A stretch of 64,000 nucleotides of DNA, taken from positions 124,001 to 188,000 of the forward strand of contig JAFCMP010000468.1 of NCBI GenBank assembly GCA_017506865.1, written 5' to 3'. The position numbers and the translations under genes were made by a program. Position 1 is the stretch's first letter; every line of letters begins with the position of its first letter. Below the pieces are notes generated by a model, which was not told the DNA's origin, did not search any database, and saw only the letters and a program-made list of their open reading frames with translations. Positions 24,706 through 36,600 of this stretch are shown one piece after another. Source of the DNA: Tribonema minus. Lineage: Eukaryota > Sar > Xanthophyceae > Tribonematales > Tribonemataceae.

Positions 24706-24741
24706 AGGTTGACGTAGGGGAGGATCCCGAGATGCCATTTT

Positions 24742-24876
24742 GCGGCGGCGGCGTTTGAGTGGTTGTCGTTGAGACACTTTCAGCAGTCACACGACATGTA
24801 GATTCCGCACAGCAGCATCAAGTTGAACCAGCATCTGGGCTTTTTCGCGCCCTGAGCGAGAATTAATAAAAAGTAC
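24742..24876 (+). mobile_element. Retroelement 3' tail (copy 3), adjacent to the RT-type remnant
   Basis: This is the copy nearest the RT-type frame; only 36 bp separate it from that frame's last stop. It ends AATTAATAAAAAGTAC like the other copies. I infer that it is the 3' untranslated end of the element. Confidence 0.55.
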
Positions 24877-25690
24877 TTATTTCATGCATGCTGAATTCAA
24901 GAGTCATCTATACAGTGCCTCATGTATGAGCTGAGCTCAAATGGGATAGACCGTCAAAAATATAGGTCAAAAATATAGTTTTTCATGGCTGTCGGATGCA
25001 CCAGAACAATGGAGCAAAAACCAAGTGAGTGCTGTCATTTCTTGCAACAAACAGCAGGCTCAAACCAATCTTGAATGCAATGGCATGACGTAGTCAACGG
25101 AAGCTGGACGTCAGGCGTCAAGATCCACAGCTGCATGTCGCGCGCGCCGTCGCCGTCAAGGGATCCCTTGACATCATGATTCTCCGCTCACAGTTCTCAA
25201 TGCCACACATAGCTCACCTTGCGCATGAGTACCTCACACCATAGACATGCTAGAGCTGCGTGACCCACGTGCAGGCGCACATCTGACACAACATGAATGC
25301 CAGCCCAGCAGCAGATCTGAATGTGCGCCTTCGCATCAATGAGTGCAAGTCGCATCACGCAAGCCAAAAGAAACAACACACGATGATGCGCTGGTGCAGC
25401 ACAGACATGATTCCGTCTATTGTGAGCAAGGCACAATTGGCTGCCAGCGCGCCGCAGTGTTGGGCTCCCCCCCCCCCCCCCCCCGCCCCCCTCACCCCAG
25501 CCTGCCACCCCCGTCTTGAAGCATCGCTCATCCCACTCAGAGGCCAGCACGTAGAGAAGGGGGGGGGGGCTGCGCTGTGCGACACGGATCGATGTGCGCA
25601 CAGAATCCCCCTCCAGAGGGGGGGTGGCACCGGCCTCCCGAAAATGGGGTTTTCAACGCATCATGATTTTCTTGAAACAGATGGGGAAAT

Positions 25691-28600
25691 TTACGCGTCC
25701 TCCTTGTCCTCGTCGACCAGCGCGAGCTTGACGCCACGTGCGATCTTGGTGGGCACCAGCTGAGGGGGGGGGGGGGGGGGGGGGGGGAGCGCGGGGGGGG
25801 GGCGGCGGTCGCACGGTGCGTTCATGAATGTGAACGGAGTCGCTGGAGTGAATAGAGAAGTATGAAAGTGAACGTTCCTGTGTGTGGCATCAACAAGGCG
25901 CCACACGCCCTTGGGCATAACCTTGACGCCAACGGCGATCCTAGCAACCGACTTTTGCGAGTCCAGGTTTGCCTGCGTCACTGCTTCTCACACTTCAACT
26001 GGAACACATCACGCGCTGCCGCCGCGGTCACTCACGTTGACGCCGCGCGCAATCTTGATGGGCACACACGCGGCCGACGGCGATCCTGGCGACCGACTTT
26101 TGAGGTGCAGGTTTGGCTATGTCACTTCTTGCCTCACTCAAACCTCAACTTCAACGCATCACGCACGGCAGTCGCTGCGGTCACTCACGTTGCGATCCTG
26201 GCAACTGATTTTCGAAGTACACATTGACATACAACTTACGCCGACAGCAATCCTGGCAACTGACTTTTGAAGTAAAAACCAACAGACCACTTCATTCTTT
26301 GCTCATACTTCAATGCATCACGCGCTGCTGTGGTTGGCCACTCACGTTGATGCCGCGCGCGATCTTGGTGGGCACGGCCTTGACGCCGACGGCGATCCTG
26401 CGGTAGAGCTCCGTCTTGGAGGGCAGGTTGGAGATGGCCTCCACGCCGGCGGCGTCAAGCGCCTTGCCCTCCAGCACGCCGAACTTGGGGGCGTGCGTGT
26501 CCTTCTTGTTGACGACCTTGATGAAGTCCTGAGGGGGGCCGGGAGGGGGGGGGGGGGGGGTGCGGGGGGGTTGTGAGGTTGACGATTGGGGGGGGGGGGG
26601 GGGCACATCCCCCTGCTTGGTGTTGTCGTCCTTGATGAGGAGCAGCGTGAGGGTGAGGAGAGAGGGGGGGCAGGGGGGGGGGGAGCGCACTTGATGCTCC
26701 GTGCGCGCGCTGTACGACAGCCGAATACGCGCACAGCGCCAGGGGTATCGGGTGGACACTGGCGTGCCGCGTCTCATGAGCGCTGCGCAGCGAGACGGAG
26801 AAAGGCAGCCACGCCCGCCGCGCGCATACCCAGCTTCTCGCCAACGGCTCACAGCAGAGCGTCAGCAGGGGGGGAAGAGGCGGCACGCGGCGGGGGTGAC
26901 ACGTGTCGACGGCAGATTTCGCTGGAATAGATCGCCTGAACCATGTCACAAGCGTCAAGCCCCCCCGCCCCCCTCCCCCTCCTTTGCCGCTCTGCAAAGG
27001 CCTGTTTTCAGTTTGCACAAGTTGCTCGACACACCGCCATCCGCATGGCCGCAGGCAGCGATATCGTGAGAGCAGCTCGTCACAAAGTCACGTGCACACG
27101 CACGGAAAACAGGATCTGCGTGCAACGACAGCACCGTGGCGATGGCGCGTTGCGCGCTCTCTCGCGGACGTTGACGCAGCAGTGCATGTGCATGGGCCCT
27201 TCGCCATGACGTACCGCCTGCAGCCGCCCCCCGGCGTCGCCGACAGGTCCAGTGCCAACGCACTCACTCACAGTATGTACGGGCAGCGATGGCTCTCGAC
27301 TCCGAATCGGCGATTGCTATCGCTACCATCCAAAGGTGACGACTGCAATGTGCGCGTCTGCACCAGGCCACAGCACAGCACAGCACACAACAGCGGCGAC
27401 GTACACTCTTTGGCTGCCCCGAGCGCAGCTGAACGGACGCGGACGGAACGAGAGAAGAACATATCACATGCGGTCGCGCTTGGTGGTGTCGCCATAAACC
27501 CTTCCCCCCCCCCCCCCCCCCCCCCCCCCCTCGATCAGCAGAGCGCAGCGAATTCTGCTCCGACCACAGAGCAGCGGACACCCGCCACGCAGAGTAAGAA
27601 GAAACATGTGTGCAACTGCACGTACGAAGAGCATAGACAGTTGCACGGCAGTTACACGGCGCGGCGCGACCGACTACTCGCCTTTGGCGACGCCACGTAG
27701 AGCAAGAAGAGTTATAAACGACAACGCGTGTGCGTCTACGTGCGCGCGGAACCAACGGCGACCAACAACAGTTACGCGACAGTTACGTGGCAGTTGCACA
27801 GCATATAACCGACTGAACTCGCCTTGGCGACGATGATGGACTCTGAGAGGTCGTCCTCCACAAAGAACCACATGTTCTCACCCTTGGTCATGTCGCCCAC
27901 CACCGCCTCTCACACTGCGGCGCGTATGCGTCTACACGCGCGCGCGAAACCAACAGCGCCCAATGATAGTCACACGGCAGTTACAGTGTAACCGACTCAC
28001 CTTGGCGACGGTGATGGACTCTGAGAGGTCGTCCTCCACGAAGAACCACATGTTCTCGCCCTTGGTCATGTCGCCCACGACCGCCTCCCACTGCGGCGCG
28101 CCCTCCACCGCCAGGCGCATGAGCTTGTTCTTCACCACGCGCGCCTTGGTGCCCGCCGGCAGCTTCTTGCGCATGTCGGTGACCTGCGGTGCGGCGCGGC
28201 GGGGGTATGTAGGCATGGGGCTTGTTAGCGGGGGTTGCGCGGCGCGGGGGGGGGGGGGGAACGGGGGGCGGGCGCTGGGGCTCCATGTGGACGGGAGGTG
28301 CGCCCGTAACCCTAACCCTAACTGTGACCCTGACTATGTACTGCTGTCTATGTGCACTGTGCTGATTGCAGCGCGCTACTGTCGGCGCGCCATTTGCGGG
28401 AGCACATGCGCAAACTGCTGGCGAACGCCCACTAGATCAATTCATTCGATAGCGAGGGCATCCTAACCCTAACACTAACCCCAAGTGCGTGCCGCTCAGC
28501 GCGAGCCACGCAGCATGTCCGGCACAGCGCCTACGACAGCCCCGGACCATCGAACTGCTGCTGGGCGATGATGAGCCATCGTGCGACGTGCACGCGCCTT

Positions 28601-30846
28601 ACCCATCGCCACGACGGGCGCTTAATCCGAGCGCTGTCCAGCTGACGTACTTCAAGCGGCGACTGTCCGCACACAAACACATCAGCAAAGCCGCCGCCGG
28701 GCAGCTCCACGATGCCAACACGAGCATATCTCTTGGCGCACCCAGGATGAGCAGGCGCTCTCATCGGGGGCAAAGGCAGCACACAGAGGTGCGTGACGGA
28801 ACTGCCAATACTCAGTTTCCTGACTGTTTCGAGGGGCAGTTTTGGTGATATTCCTAAGCAGTGGCCTCAGTGCTCAGCGCTCGCGCGCGCTCACTCACCG
28901 AGTTGACCTTCAGCTGGCTGGAGGGGATGGCGAAGATCTGTGGGGAAACGAGCAAGGGGCGCGCAGCGCTCGCACCGTGAGCAACCTCAATGCGCATGCA
29001 CCATGTGCTGTGTGACGCTAATGTTGACAACCTTTGTGCCAGTGTCTGAACATTGATGGGTGCTAGAGCGGACTTGCCAGCGGTATGGAGAAACAGCAGT
29101 CTCACAAGGCCAGGCTGGCTTGCATCTAGTCAATGGCACAAGGTCATAACGTAGTACAACGTGTGTCGCACATGGGGGTGAATGGATGGCAGCACATGCC
29201 TGCGTGCAAGTGGCGCCAGAGATGCAGTACAAGCGCGGTCAGCGGCACAGCCCTCGCACCATCATGCAGCAGCTGCGCTCAGGCGATGCGCGCGGAGCGT
29301 GCAGCACGCATTGCCTGTGCAAGTGATGCAGCGTCAGCCATGCACTTCAAAGCTGCATACTCCTACATGAATTTCAGACTGTGGTACTGCCGTTGCCATG
29401 CACCGATTCATGCAGCTGCACACGTGCACCTCCGGCCGTCATGCTGCCGGTAGCTTGCAACAACTTCCACCGCGAAAATGGCATTCCCTGTCAAATGAAT
29501 GCCTAGCCAAATGCGACTGTTCGTCTACAGGACAAGAACAGGACCCGAGTCCTGATGCACAGAAATGCTACCCGGCATGCACGAGCAGAAAGGTCTGCTG
29601 AGCGATAAGACGCGGCCGGGTTTTATGAACGCTGTGGGTGCTACAGAATCCCCACTTGGAACCCTCAAGCACAGCGCGCATGATAACACATATGTCGCTG
29701 ACGCTTTTGACAGGCACCTACACGGCACAGCGACGCTGCGCCTTGATTCTGATCGATCGGGACGTGCAGAGTCTGGCGCACATCCTTGGAGGAGCCCATG
29801 CGCCCCGTGAGCATAAAGCTGACTGTTGTGGCTGGGCCAGAAGGCTGGCAAGTGAGTAGTCGCAACGGCAGCGCTCTACACATTTGCTTACCACAAAGCT
29901 TTTGGTGACGACTCTGTGGAGGGGCGGCCGACGACATGTGACAGCTGCGCTGTCCGTATATAGCGCCCAAGTATGATGCAGTGGCCTGGCCACCACATTG
30001 CGAAGTTGGCATGACCAATTTGTCACTGTGAGCACCGTCTACTGACATGTACACTGGGATGGCGCTTTCTGCGAAATCAGCTGTTGCTACTGCAACAAGG
30101 AAGCACCACTTACCATGGTGGCCTTTGCAAGGTCCTCCTTGACAGACGCAATAGTCGCCAGCTTGCCAGCACGGGTGGAGCTAACTCCCTTAGCGCCGCC
30201 CATTGATATCTGCCAGCACGCCCCACCCCCAGTCGCCCACCAAACAGCAACACACAAGATAACAAACAGTCAAAGGTCAGCACATGGATCCGTGAAACAA
30301 CAGATGCACGTGAGATGCGAATAGAAACCAGTGCATCAGCCTCTGCCACGGACCGCGCCTGAGATGCTTCGTGCTTCGTGCGCCTGTGTGCGTGCACGGT
30401 TGATATAGCGAGAGTTACACTAGTTGCACTTGACCCTGTCCCTGCAACGAGCTGAGGCATGGCCCCAGGCTTTTCCAGAGATCGTCATTGCAGTGCCGTA
30501 TATGCATGCACAGCTGTCATCCCGCTTCCGCTTCGCAAGCCATGGCCTCCCTGCCATCAAAATACGTCAGGTTGCCAGCGGACCGCACACAATCCGCACC
30601 GCCTCCGCTTGCTGCCCACCCTGGCTCCACTGCCTCATTGGAACGTGCTCTCGACCTACTGTCCCGCAGCCGCGCAACGCACGCCTGGCACAATTGCGAC
30701 CCTACACGCAGACGCTGTCTGGGCCTCAGGCTTACCCTTGCTGTGCATGATGGACTCCGTTGTGCGACGGCGTTGACGGGGACGAAGGATGTGTAGGCGT
30801 GGGCTGCGGCCAGCAGGGCCAGGCAGAGGGCGGTGAGCCGGAACAT
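25691..30846 (-). CDS. rpl10: Plastid ribosomal protein bL10, nuclear-encoded precursor
   Basis: I infer six minus-strand exons: 30846-30736, 30209-30114, 28937-28899, 28183-28001, 26528-26346, 25759-25691. All junctions are phase 0; the total is 681 nt and 226 residues, a usual size for a plastid L10 precursor. Residues 1-17 are a signal peptide (MFRLTALCLALLAAAHA), followed by YTSFVPVNAVAQRS, a transit-peptide-like stretch with a Phe near the cleavage point. This is the bipartite presequence typical of complex plastids. The mature part shows the L10 order: VKEDLAKATM, IFAIPSSQLKVNS, VTDMRKKLPAGTKARVVKNK, LMRLAVEG, GENMWFFVEDDLSESITVAK, then KFGVLEGKALDAAGVEAISN and LPSKTELYRRIAVGVK. bL10 anchors the bL12 stalk of the ribosome and would act in the plastid stroma. 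Exon 6 begins with VPTKIARG, a near repeat of the end of exon 5. Introns are rich in tail echoes and poly-C/G tracts. Confidence 0.86.
25760..25802 (-). repeat. Poly-C tract of L10 intron 5 (G-run on plus strand)
   Basis: A plus-strand run of G (about 25763-25787), then a second G-run to 25802 broken by AGCGC, lies directly against the acceptor CAG of the last L10 exon. In the transcript it is a C-rich polypyrimidine tract. A similar, broken tract lies before exon 5 at about 26531-26602. Confidence 0.8.
25905..26270 (-). repeat. Four tail echoes of L10 exon 5
   Basis: Partial copies of the exon 5 tail, with or without the AAC|GTGAGTG donor, occur at about 25905-25960, 26030-26090, 26180-26222 and 26236-26270. 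They share cttgacgcc/acggcgatcctggcaac blocks read on the plus strand. Most are followed by ACTTTTGAAGT or a variant. They lie downstream of the real exon (26528-26346) in the transcript, inside intron 5. Confidence 0.68.
27505..27531 (+). repeat. Poly-C run on the plus strand within an L10 intron
   Basis: A run of about 27 C lies in intron 4 of the minus-strand L10 gene. Most such runs in this window read as C in the sense strand of the host gene; this one reads as G and is an exception. It could mark an inserted or inverted segment or an unseen plus-strand transcript. Confidence 0.75.
27672..27915 (-). repeat. Tail echoes of L10 exon 4
   Basis: A long copy at 27822-27915 matches about 80-90 nt of the exon 4 tail (from CGGTGGTGGGCGACATGACC to GTCGCCAAG), including the frame. 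It is followed by GCGAGT instead of GTGAGT. A short copy of the last ~18 nt lies near 27672-27700. The flanks are also repeated (TTACACGGC.., CAGTTAC.. blocks), giving units of about 150-180 bp. Confidence 0.75.
28300..28485. repeat. Interstitial telomere-like repeats in L10 intron 3
   Basis: Short CCCTAA/TTAGGG-type motifs occur at 28306-28320 (cgtaaccctaaccctaac) and 28463-28482 (cctaaccctaacactaacc). They are degenerate and far from a chromosome end signature, so not a telomere. Confidence 0.7.
28489..28848 (+). CDS. Unrecognised open frame inside L10 intron 3 (opposite strand)
   Basis: This is a 119-residue open frame starting near MPLSASHAACPAQRLRQ and ending CFEGQFW. It is antisense to the L10 gene and wholly intronic. 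I recognise no domain. Base composition is exon-like (GC-rich), so it may be a transposon fragment. Chance origin is likely. Confidence 0.15.
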   Translation: MPLSASHAACPAQRLRQPRTIELLLGDDEPSCDVHAPYPSPRRALNPSAVQLTYFKRRLSAHKHISKAAAGQLHDANTSISLGAPRMSRRSHRGQRQHTEVRDGTANTQFPDCFEGQFW

Positions 30847-32896
30847 GGCGCCTTGCTCCTGTGGTGGCTTGCTAAACACGCAGTACAACCATCAGTTCAA
30901 CTTTTTTTAGTCCTCGATACCTACCCATGGAAACGAAACGGGCAAATGAAAAAAATGAGAAGTGTGAGGGATAGGGATAGGGGTGGATGGGGGCTTGCTG
31001 TACTCACCCAAGCTGCAGGTGGCCGGGAGTACGATGTGAAATGGAGACCAGGTGCTGATAACTTACTTTGAAGCAGGACTAGCCCGGGCTGAGGTCTCTA
31101 GATGCGGTTTTGCAAGCGCGGTCGTTCCTCTAAAGGAGCGAGCAAGTATGCCTCCGAATGATGCTCTGCTTGAAGATGAGTGCCGCATCTGGGTCATCTG
31201 TGCTAATGCGATCTCTCATCTAATTGAAACGAGAGTTTATGAACTGCTGATCGGCTTGCATTTATAAATAAATCGAGTACTAGCTGTACGGCTTTGGCGC
31301 TCAGGTACCAAGACACCTATTTTGGGTGCTCGCTGCAACCTCGTAGGCACTGCTCTGTCCCTGCCTTGATGGTCAGCCATTGCCTTCTTCTGAATGTTAA
31401 TTATGCCAGTACAAAGTATGTTCATTGTGTGTGTTCTCACCGAACTTCTCGCGAACGCGGTCGCTGGCCAAGGACTGATGTGTGAGCACAATAGCACACC
31501 GTGGCCTGCAGGTGTAAGCCCCAAACTGCAATTGAGCACCGGGTTGATGAGCAGCTCATCGGTTCATGCTGCAGAGCCTTTACGACAGCCCGTGCGGTTT
31601 GCAACAGCGCGGCGCACTCGTAGAAAGAGCGGCCCATGTGCAGCTGTGTGAACCTTGCTACAGCTGCTGAGTGCATGAGGCAACGCACTGATCGCAGTGG
31701 AGCATCATGCCTGGCTGGTTGTATCACAGCCAGTGTGCCTGCTGTATATCACGGGCTCAGCTCACTCGCAGCAATGGGTCAGCCCCTGCTTTACAGGTTC
31801 AGCGTCTGCGACCAATGTGGACTTCCCTGTAGCGATGGGCTCCTGCTTTGTATGTCCATTGCAACATATATGGTGACCAGTATAATGTGCCCTTTCGAAG
31901 TGGGCGCAAAGTGTGATGGACAAAACAGTAGCCAGCACGGCGCTGTTTGCTGCTGGCGGGGCCACTGCATGCGCACCTTGCAGGCATGGAAGTGACGTTC
32001 ACGACAGGCACGCTAGCCAGCCTGACAGCGCAGAGTCACCGAGCTGAAAATGTGGCGATGAGTGTATGCGGCAGTTAGCATGCTGTCATCAGTCCTCCCA
32101 ATCATTTGGGAACATCGTACAGCTAGACCCGCCCGGGTTTCTGCGCCTCTATGCAGCGTGATAGTCATTGTGCACAAGGCCACCACTTGAAACCCCCACC
32201 TCCGCCCGTGGCCGACGTTCGGGGCACCAGCTGCCACTGCTCTCGTATGACAATTGCGGCCGACATGTTTCTGCAGTGCTATTCATACACTGCGATCTGG
32301 TTGTGTATGCATGAATGGCGTCATTGTATGATGCCATTCAACGCAGCCATCCATTCGGTGAGCTGACAATCTGCAGGCTGACATGGCCTCAATGCCTGCT
32401 ATAGTGCATGCACGCAGTGTCTGCTGCAAGATTGCAAGTACTTACTGGCAGGTCACACGACGAAAATTGTTACTGCAGTGCGAGCCCGAAGTGCACAAAC
32501 GCGCCCTCCGCACTTGTCGCTGCGTATGGTGTGGTGACTGCTTGATCATGCAGTCGTTGTGGATGCCATCATTGTTGGTGCCCTCAGTACCTCCTGGCCG
32601 CCCAGCAACAGGGGACCCAGTGATGCAGACTATGTGCTGGTCTTAGAAAACCAATCTTAAAGGCAGCATGACATAAGAGAGTCACCTGGCGGCCCAACTC
32701 GGCCGTCCTGGAGGCGTGTCACTTGAATTTTCTGGGGTGCCCTTCTGAGGCTCCCCACCGCTCGGGCTGCAGGCTCCACTGGCTGCACGACTTGTAAGAA
32801 CAGCAGCGAAGCCTCACACCATTCAGTAATCGCCGCACCAGCAGCAGCACTCTCACGCGTGAAAACCGTCAGCTGAACGTCGGCGCGCACAAGATC
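30847..32896. other. Intergenic region between L10 and the first glycine-rich gene
   Basis: This is the shared upstream flank of two divergent genes (L10 minus, glycine-rich plus), so it should contain both promoters. I see no convincing exon, TATA box or repeat family here. Open frames of 60-120 codons occur on both strands but lack splice logic and family resemblance. Confidence 0.4.
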
Positions 32897-33658
32897 ATGC
32901 AGCTTCTCTCAGCGGTCTGTGTCGCTGTCCTCGCTGCTGGTGCCCTTGCCTGCGGCGGACCGCCTCATGCGGGTCACCGCCGTGAAAGCGCTGTTGACGG
33001 TAAGCACTGCAAAAGCAATGATGACTTTTAGTAAACGCACTGCGCTGTAATTCCTAGACCACTGCCACGGCAGCCTCTACCGCGCAGTTGTACATGGCCA
33101 GCGTTGCTCTGCAAGGCTAGGGTAGCTTTCCATTTGCCTCTTGCTGTGCGGCACGGCTGCGCCGTGCCGTTCGCTGTTGCAAGTACCCATGGATACGGAC
33201 TGCGTGACCAGACAGTGAAGTTCGGCTTTCAAAGTGCTGCCGAGAGGCTCGAATCATTTTTGGTAGCAATCTCTGCTGCATCTGCTGTGCCCCTATACGC
33301 AACATTTGTGTATGGCAGCTCCCCTGTGTCTCCAGTACAGGCAAGGTGGCGCTCACAATTCCGCATTGCTTGCACTTGCCAGCGCCTGTGTCTCAATGCA
33401 CAGAAACAGATATCAGCGAATGATTTCTTGAGAACTGCACTTTGTGCGCGTCCGGGCATCCACGCCGTCATGCCAACGTCGCTGCTCCTTGACTCATGCC
33501 TAAAGATGAATACAGTTGATGCATACTTTCCAAAGCTAGACGCTATGCGCGTGCCGTGCCCTGTGCTAAGCGGGCGCTGTGTAGACTGCATACTGAACTG
33601 CATCATGATGTCATTCTCGCTGAGCTGGTTTCCATTGCTGTCAGAACGGGAGCTGTCC

Positions 33659-33689
<31 letters not shown>

Positions 33690-36600
33690 AATACTATGGT
33701 GGCGGCTACTACCACCACCCAAGTGAGCATTCTGCATTGCACATCGAAGTATGCTGAAGAACGTATCCCCCCCCCCCCCTGTGCCCCCTATGGCAAAGCA
33801 CTGTGGTGCTCCCAATCAAGTGCAGATATTTGTGTGTTTTTTTGCAAGAATACGCGCATGTAGAAGCCGCGGCCAGGCTGCCCATGCGGTCTGAATGTAT
33901 GACCCTGTTCGTCCAGCAGTAGCTCTTGCTTCCCCCCCCCCTCCCTGACGCTCATGGGCCGCGCAAGAATCTGCAGCTTCTTGAGCGGATGCTGACGCTG
34001 CGTGCAACCACCAGACTTTTTGCCCGTCCATGACATGTGCATTAGTGACCGCTCGAAAGGCAAGTCAGATAGCTGACAGCAGACTACCATCGCGCTTCTC
34101 TCTCACATGCGTACATGTGCACAGCCTTAATTCTACTTCTAATTTCTCTGCACGCGCGACGTTAGAGTTGTGCCAGCTATGCGATACGTGCACACATTTG
34201 AATTGGAGCTGCACTCTTTAATGGCTGTATACCTCGAGTCCCTACCGTGCGCAAGCGTCCTCTTTCAGTGCCCCTCCAGACGCCGCCCCCCCCCCCCCCT
34301 AACCTCTCCCCCTCCTGACATGCCCCCCTGTCCCCCCCTCCCCCATCTCCCAGTGGAATACATTGAGCTTATCATCCTTCAATGACGCAAGTTACTATTA
34401 CTCACACAGCATTCATGAAGTTGTTGACCGTGCTATAGGATGCTCTTCAAGGTGTACCCACCGTCCCGTTGCAGCTGTGACTACTGCAACGACACTTCGT
34501 GTCTACAAGCAGAACCATGTTAATCCTGACCCCCGCCTCTACGCCCCAACCCCCCTATGTGCGTGTTGACACAGGCTACCCTCACTACCCTCACTACCCC
34601 CACTACCCCCACTACCCCCCTAGCGGCGGCGGGGGCGGCGGCGGTGGCGGCGGCGGCAGCGGCGGTGGCGGCGGCGGTACGTGTTCATGCCTCGAAAACA
34701 CTGACTCGGTGTTTACATGTTTACACCAAATCCGAGCTGCTTGGACATATTGTAGCCATGTGCACCTTTGTGAGTACATGTAGGCTAGAGTCAGCATGCG
34801 TACGCCGCTGCACCTTTTTCATGACGACTGGTCAATGGTGTTCGATGTATAGCGTTGATGTCACATGGTGAACACGCGGCAGTTCCATTTCATTAACACG
34901 TCTTGCTGCTGCCAGAACAGCGTCCTGCTGTCAGCACCAGCTACCGCACTGTGTTGAGTACACCCTGAGGATTGACTGATTCGCGCACCGATGCTTCAAC
35001 GAGCTGCCGGCTGCACCCTCACTCTCATGACAAGGATTACAGTTTGCATGAATATGAGTGCTCCATGATGTGTGGTCAATCACCAGACTGACCACCGTCC
35101 TGCATTCATGGCCTTGATAGGCAAACGGTTTGCTCATTCATTTGCTTTTGCACTTCCCGTGTGTATCGTTCCTGGCCACGCAGGCGGCGGCGGCGGCGAC
35201 GGTGAGTGCTGAGCACTGATAAGCTGTTATGTAGTTACGCCAAATCTTGACGGTTTTCACGTGCAAACTGTCGATTGACTGCGCTGTTCATGAGCAGAAC
35301 CTACCGCGTCTCTACTCCCTTGGTCCTTCCCCATGTACATAGACATGCACAGTTTACTTGGAAGTTGCAGCCGTGTCTTCCATGCAGCTCCTCTGAGTGC
35401 GTGCGTCACACGCCATCCATGCAATGTGTGGCAGTTGACAATCGGAAGGCTGGATGTTCTTGTTGACAACGACTGCACGCAGTAGTGCCGATGCGTTGTA
35501 TATGATATGGTTGGTGCAGTACTTGGGTGTGCACAGCGTGCATCTCGCAGGTGTGCGCGGCACCGCAAGCACTCATCCTAGGCCTAAGCTGAACCATACT
35601 CGCAGTTCCACACGCAGGTTTTGAGGGCTCAGGTAAGGGTTCACATAAGGTCGAGGCGTCACAAAGGGTTTTGGCGTGCATTTAGCAGTACGGCGCTGAT
35701 GGGTGTTCTCCCCCAGTACTCACACCTACTGCGTCTTGCGGAGCGTTGCATGCTTACTGCTTGTTTCTCAACTTGATGTTCTTTTGCTATGTCTTCCACG
35801 AATTTCAGAGCGCGGGCTATGGGGCAGCTACGGCTACCACTACCACCCAAGTGAGTGTTCCAAGTTGAATAATTCTACTTCTACGACAAAAAGCGTTGTG
35901 CCGAATATGGATGGCAGTGCCAGGATGGTGACACACACTTGTTACTCTCTGCCTGTGTCCTTCTTCAACTGGTTTGAGCTATGGCTATGGCAACCCAAGC
36001 TACCTGTACCCACCACTCATGCTCCCCTCTCATTGCACCCCCTCCGCTCCCCATATGCCCCCCAAGTCCCCCCCCCCTCCCCCCCCCCGGCTTCCTTGCT
36101 CCCCGGCAGTACATTCCCCCGGCCCCCTTGCTCCCTAGCAGTACATTACGCCCTTCTGATCCTTCACAGTGATGCAGGGTGCCTTTATTTTGTGACAAAG
36201 CGCAAATGCACTGGTCAACTGCTGTACTGTGGGATACCATTTACTCTGCAGAGTCATGGCCACACGCTTTAGTTTGTGATCGATAAAACTTTCAACCTGA
36301 TGTTCAACAAAGATCATGCTGACCCGTCCATACATTAATAAACTCACGACACATGTGCGTGCCTGTACCAACAGGCTATGGCTCCAGCTACGGCTACCAC
36401 CACTACCCCCGCAGCAGCGGCGGCGGTGGTGGCGGCGGTGGCGGCGGCGGCAGTGGCGGCGGAGGCGGCGGCGGCGGCGGCGGCAACACTGGTGGCGGCG
36501 GCGGTGGTACGTGTTTACGGCTTCCTTGCTGTCATCGCTTTGCCAGTCTCATTGGTTCTTAGTACGATGCAGCGCCGCTCACATTCAACGTACATCCAGC

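Larger units (their letters stand above)
22073..25690. other. Intergenic region with repeats and retroelement remains
   Basis: This covers the 5' flank of paralogue 3 and the 3' flank of the L10 gene. Contents: a two-unit direct repeat (about 22430-22520 and 22560-22660, sharing ATTGCTGATGAG, CTCATCAGCG or CTTCATCAGCG, and CAGTGTGTTTGGAGCA); retroelement 3' tails at 23575-23703 and 24742-24876 around a decayed RT-type frame; and a C-rich run at 25469-25494. A possible exon-like stretch at 22660-22750 (GLCKCGKADDVYCKG) ends at a GT donor but I cannot connect it to anything. Confidence 0.45.

Noticed and set aside
26455-27700. Open frames of 120-265 codons within L10 intron 4 and over exon 5
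   Set aside because: They are low-complexity Pro/Arg/Gly frames created by G-runs or shadows of exon 5; no splice logic or family resemblance.
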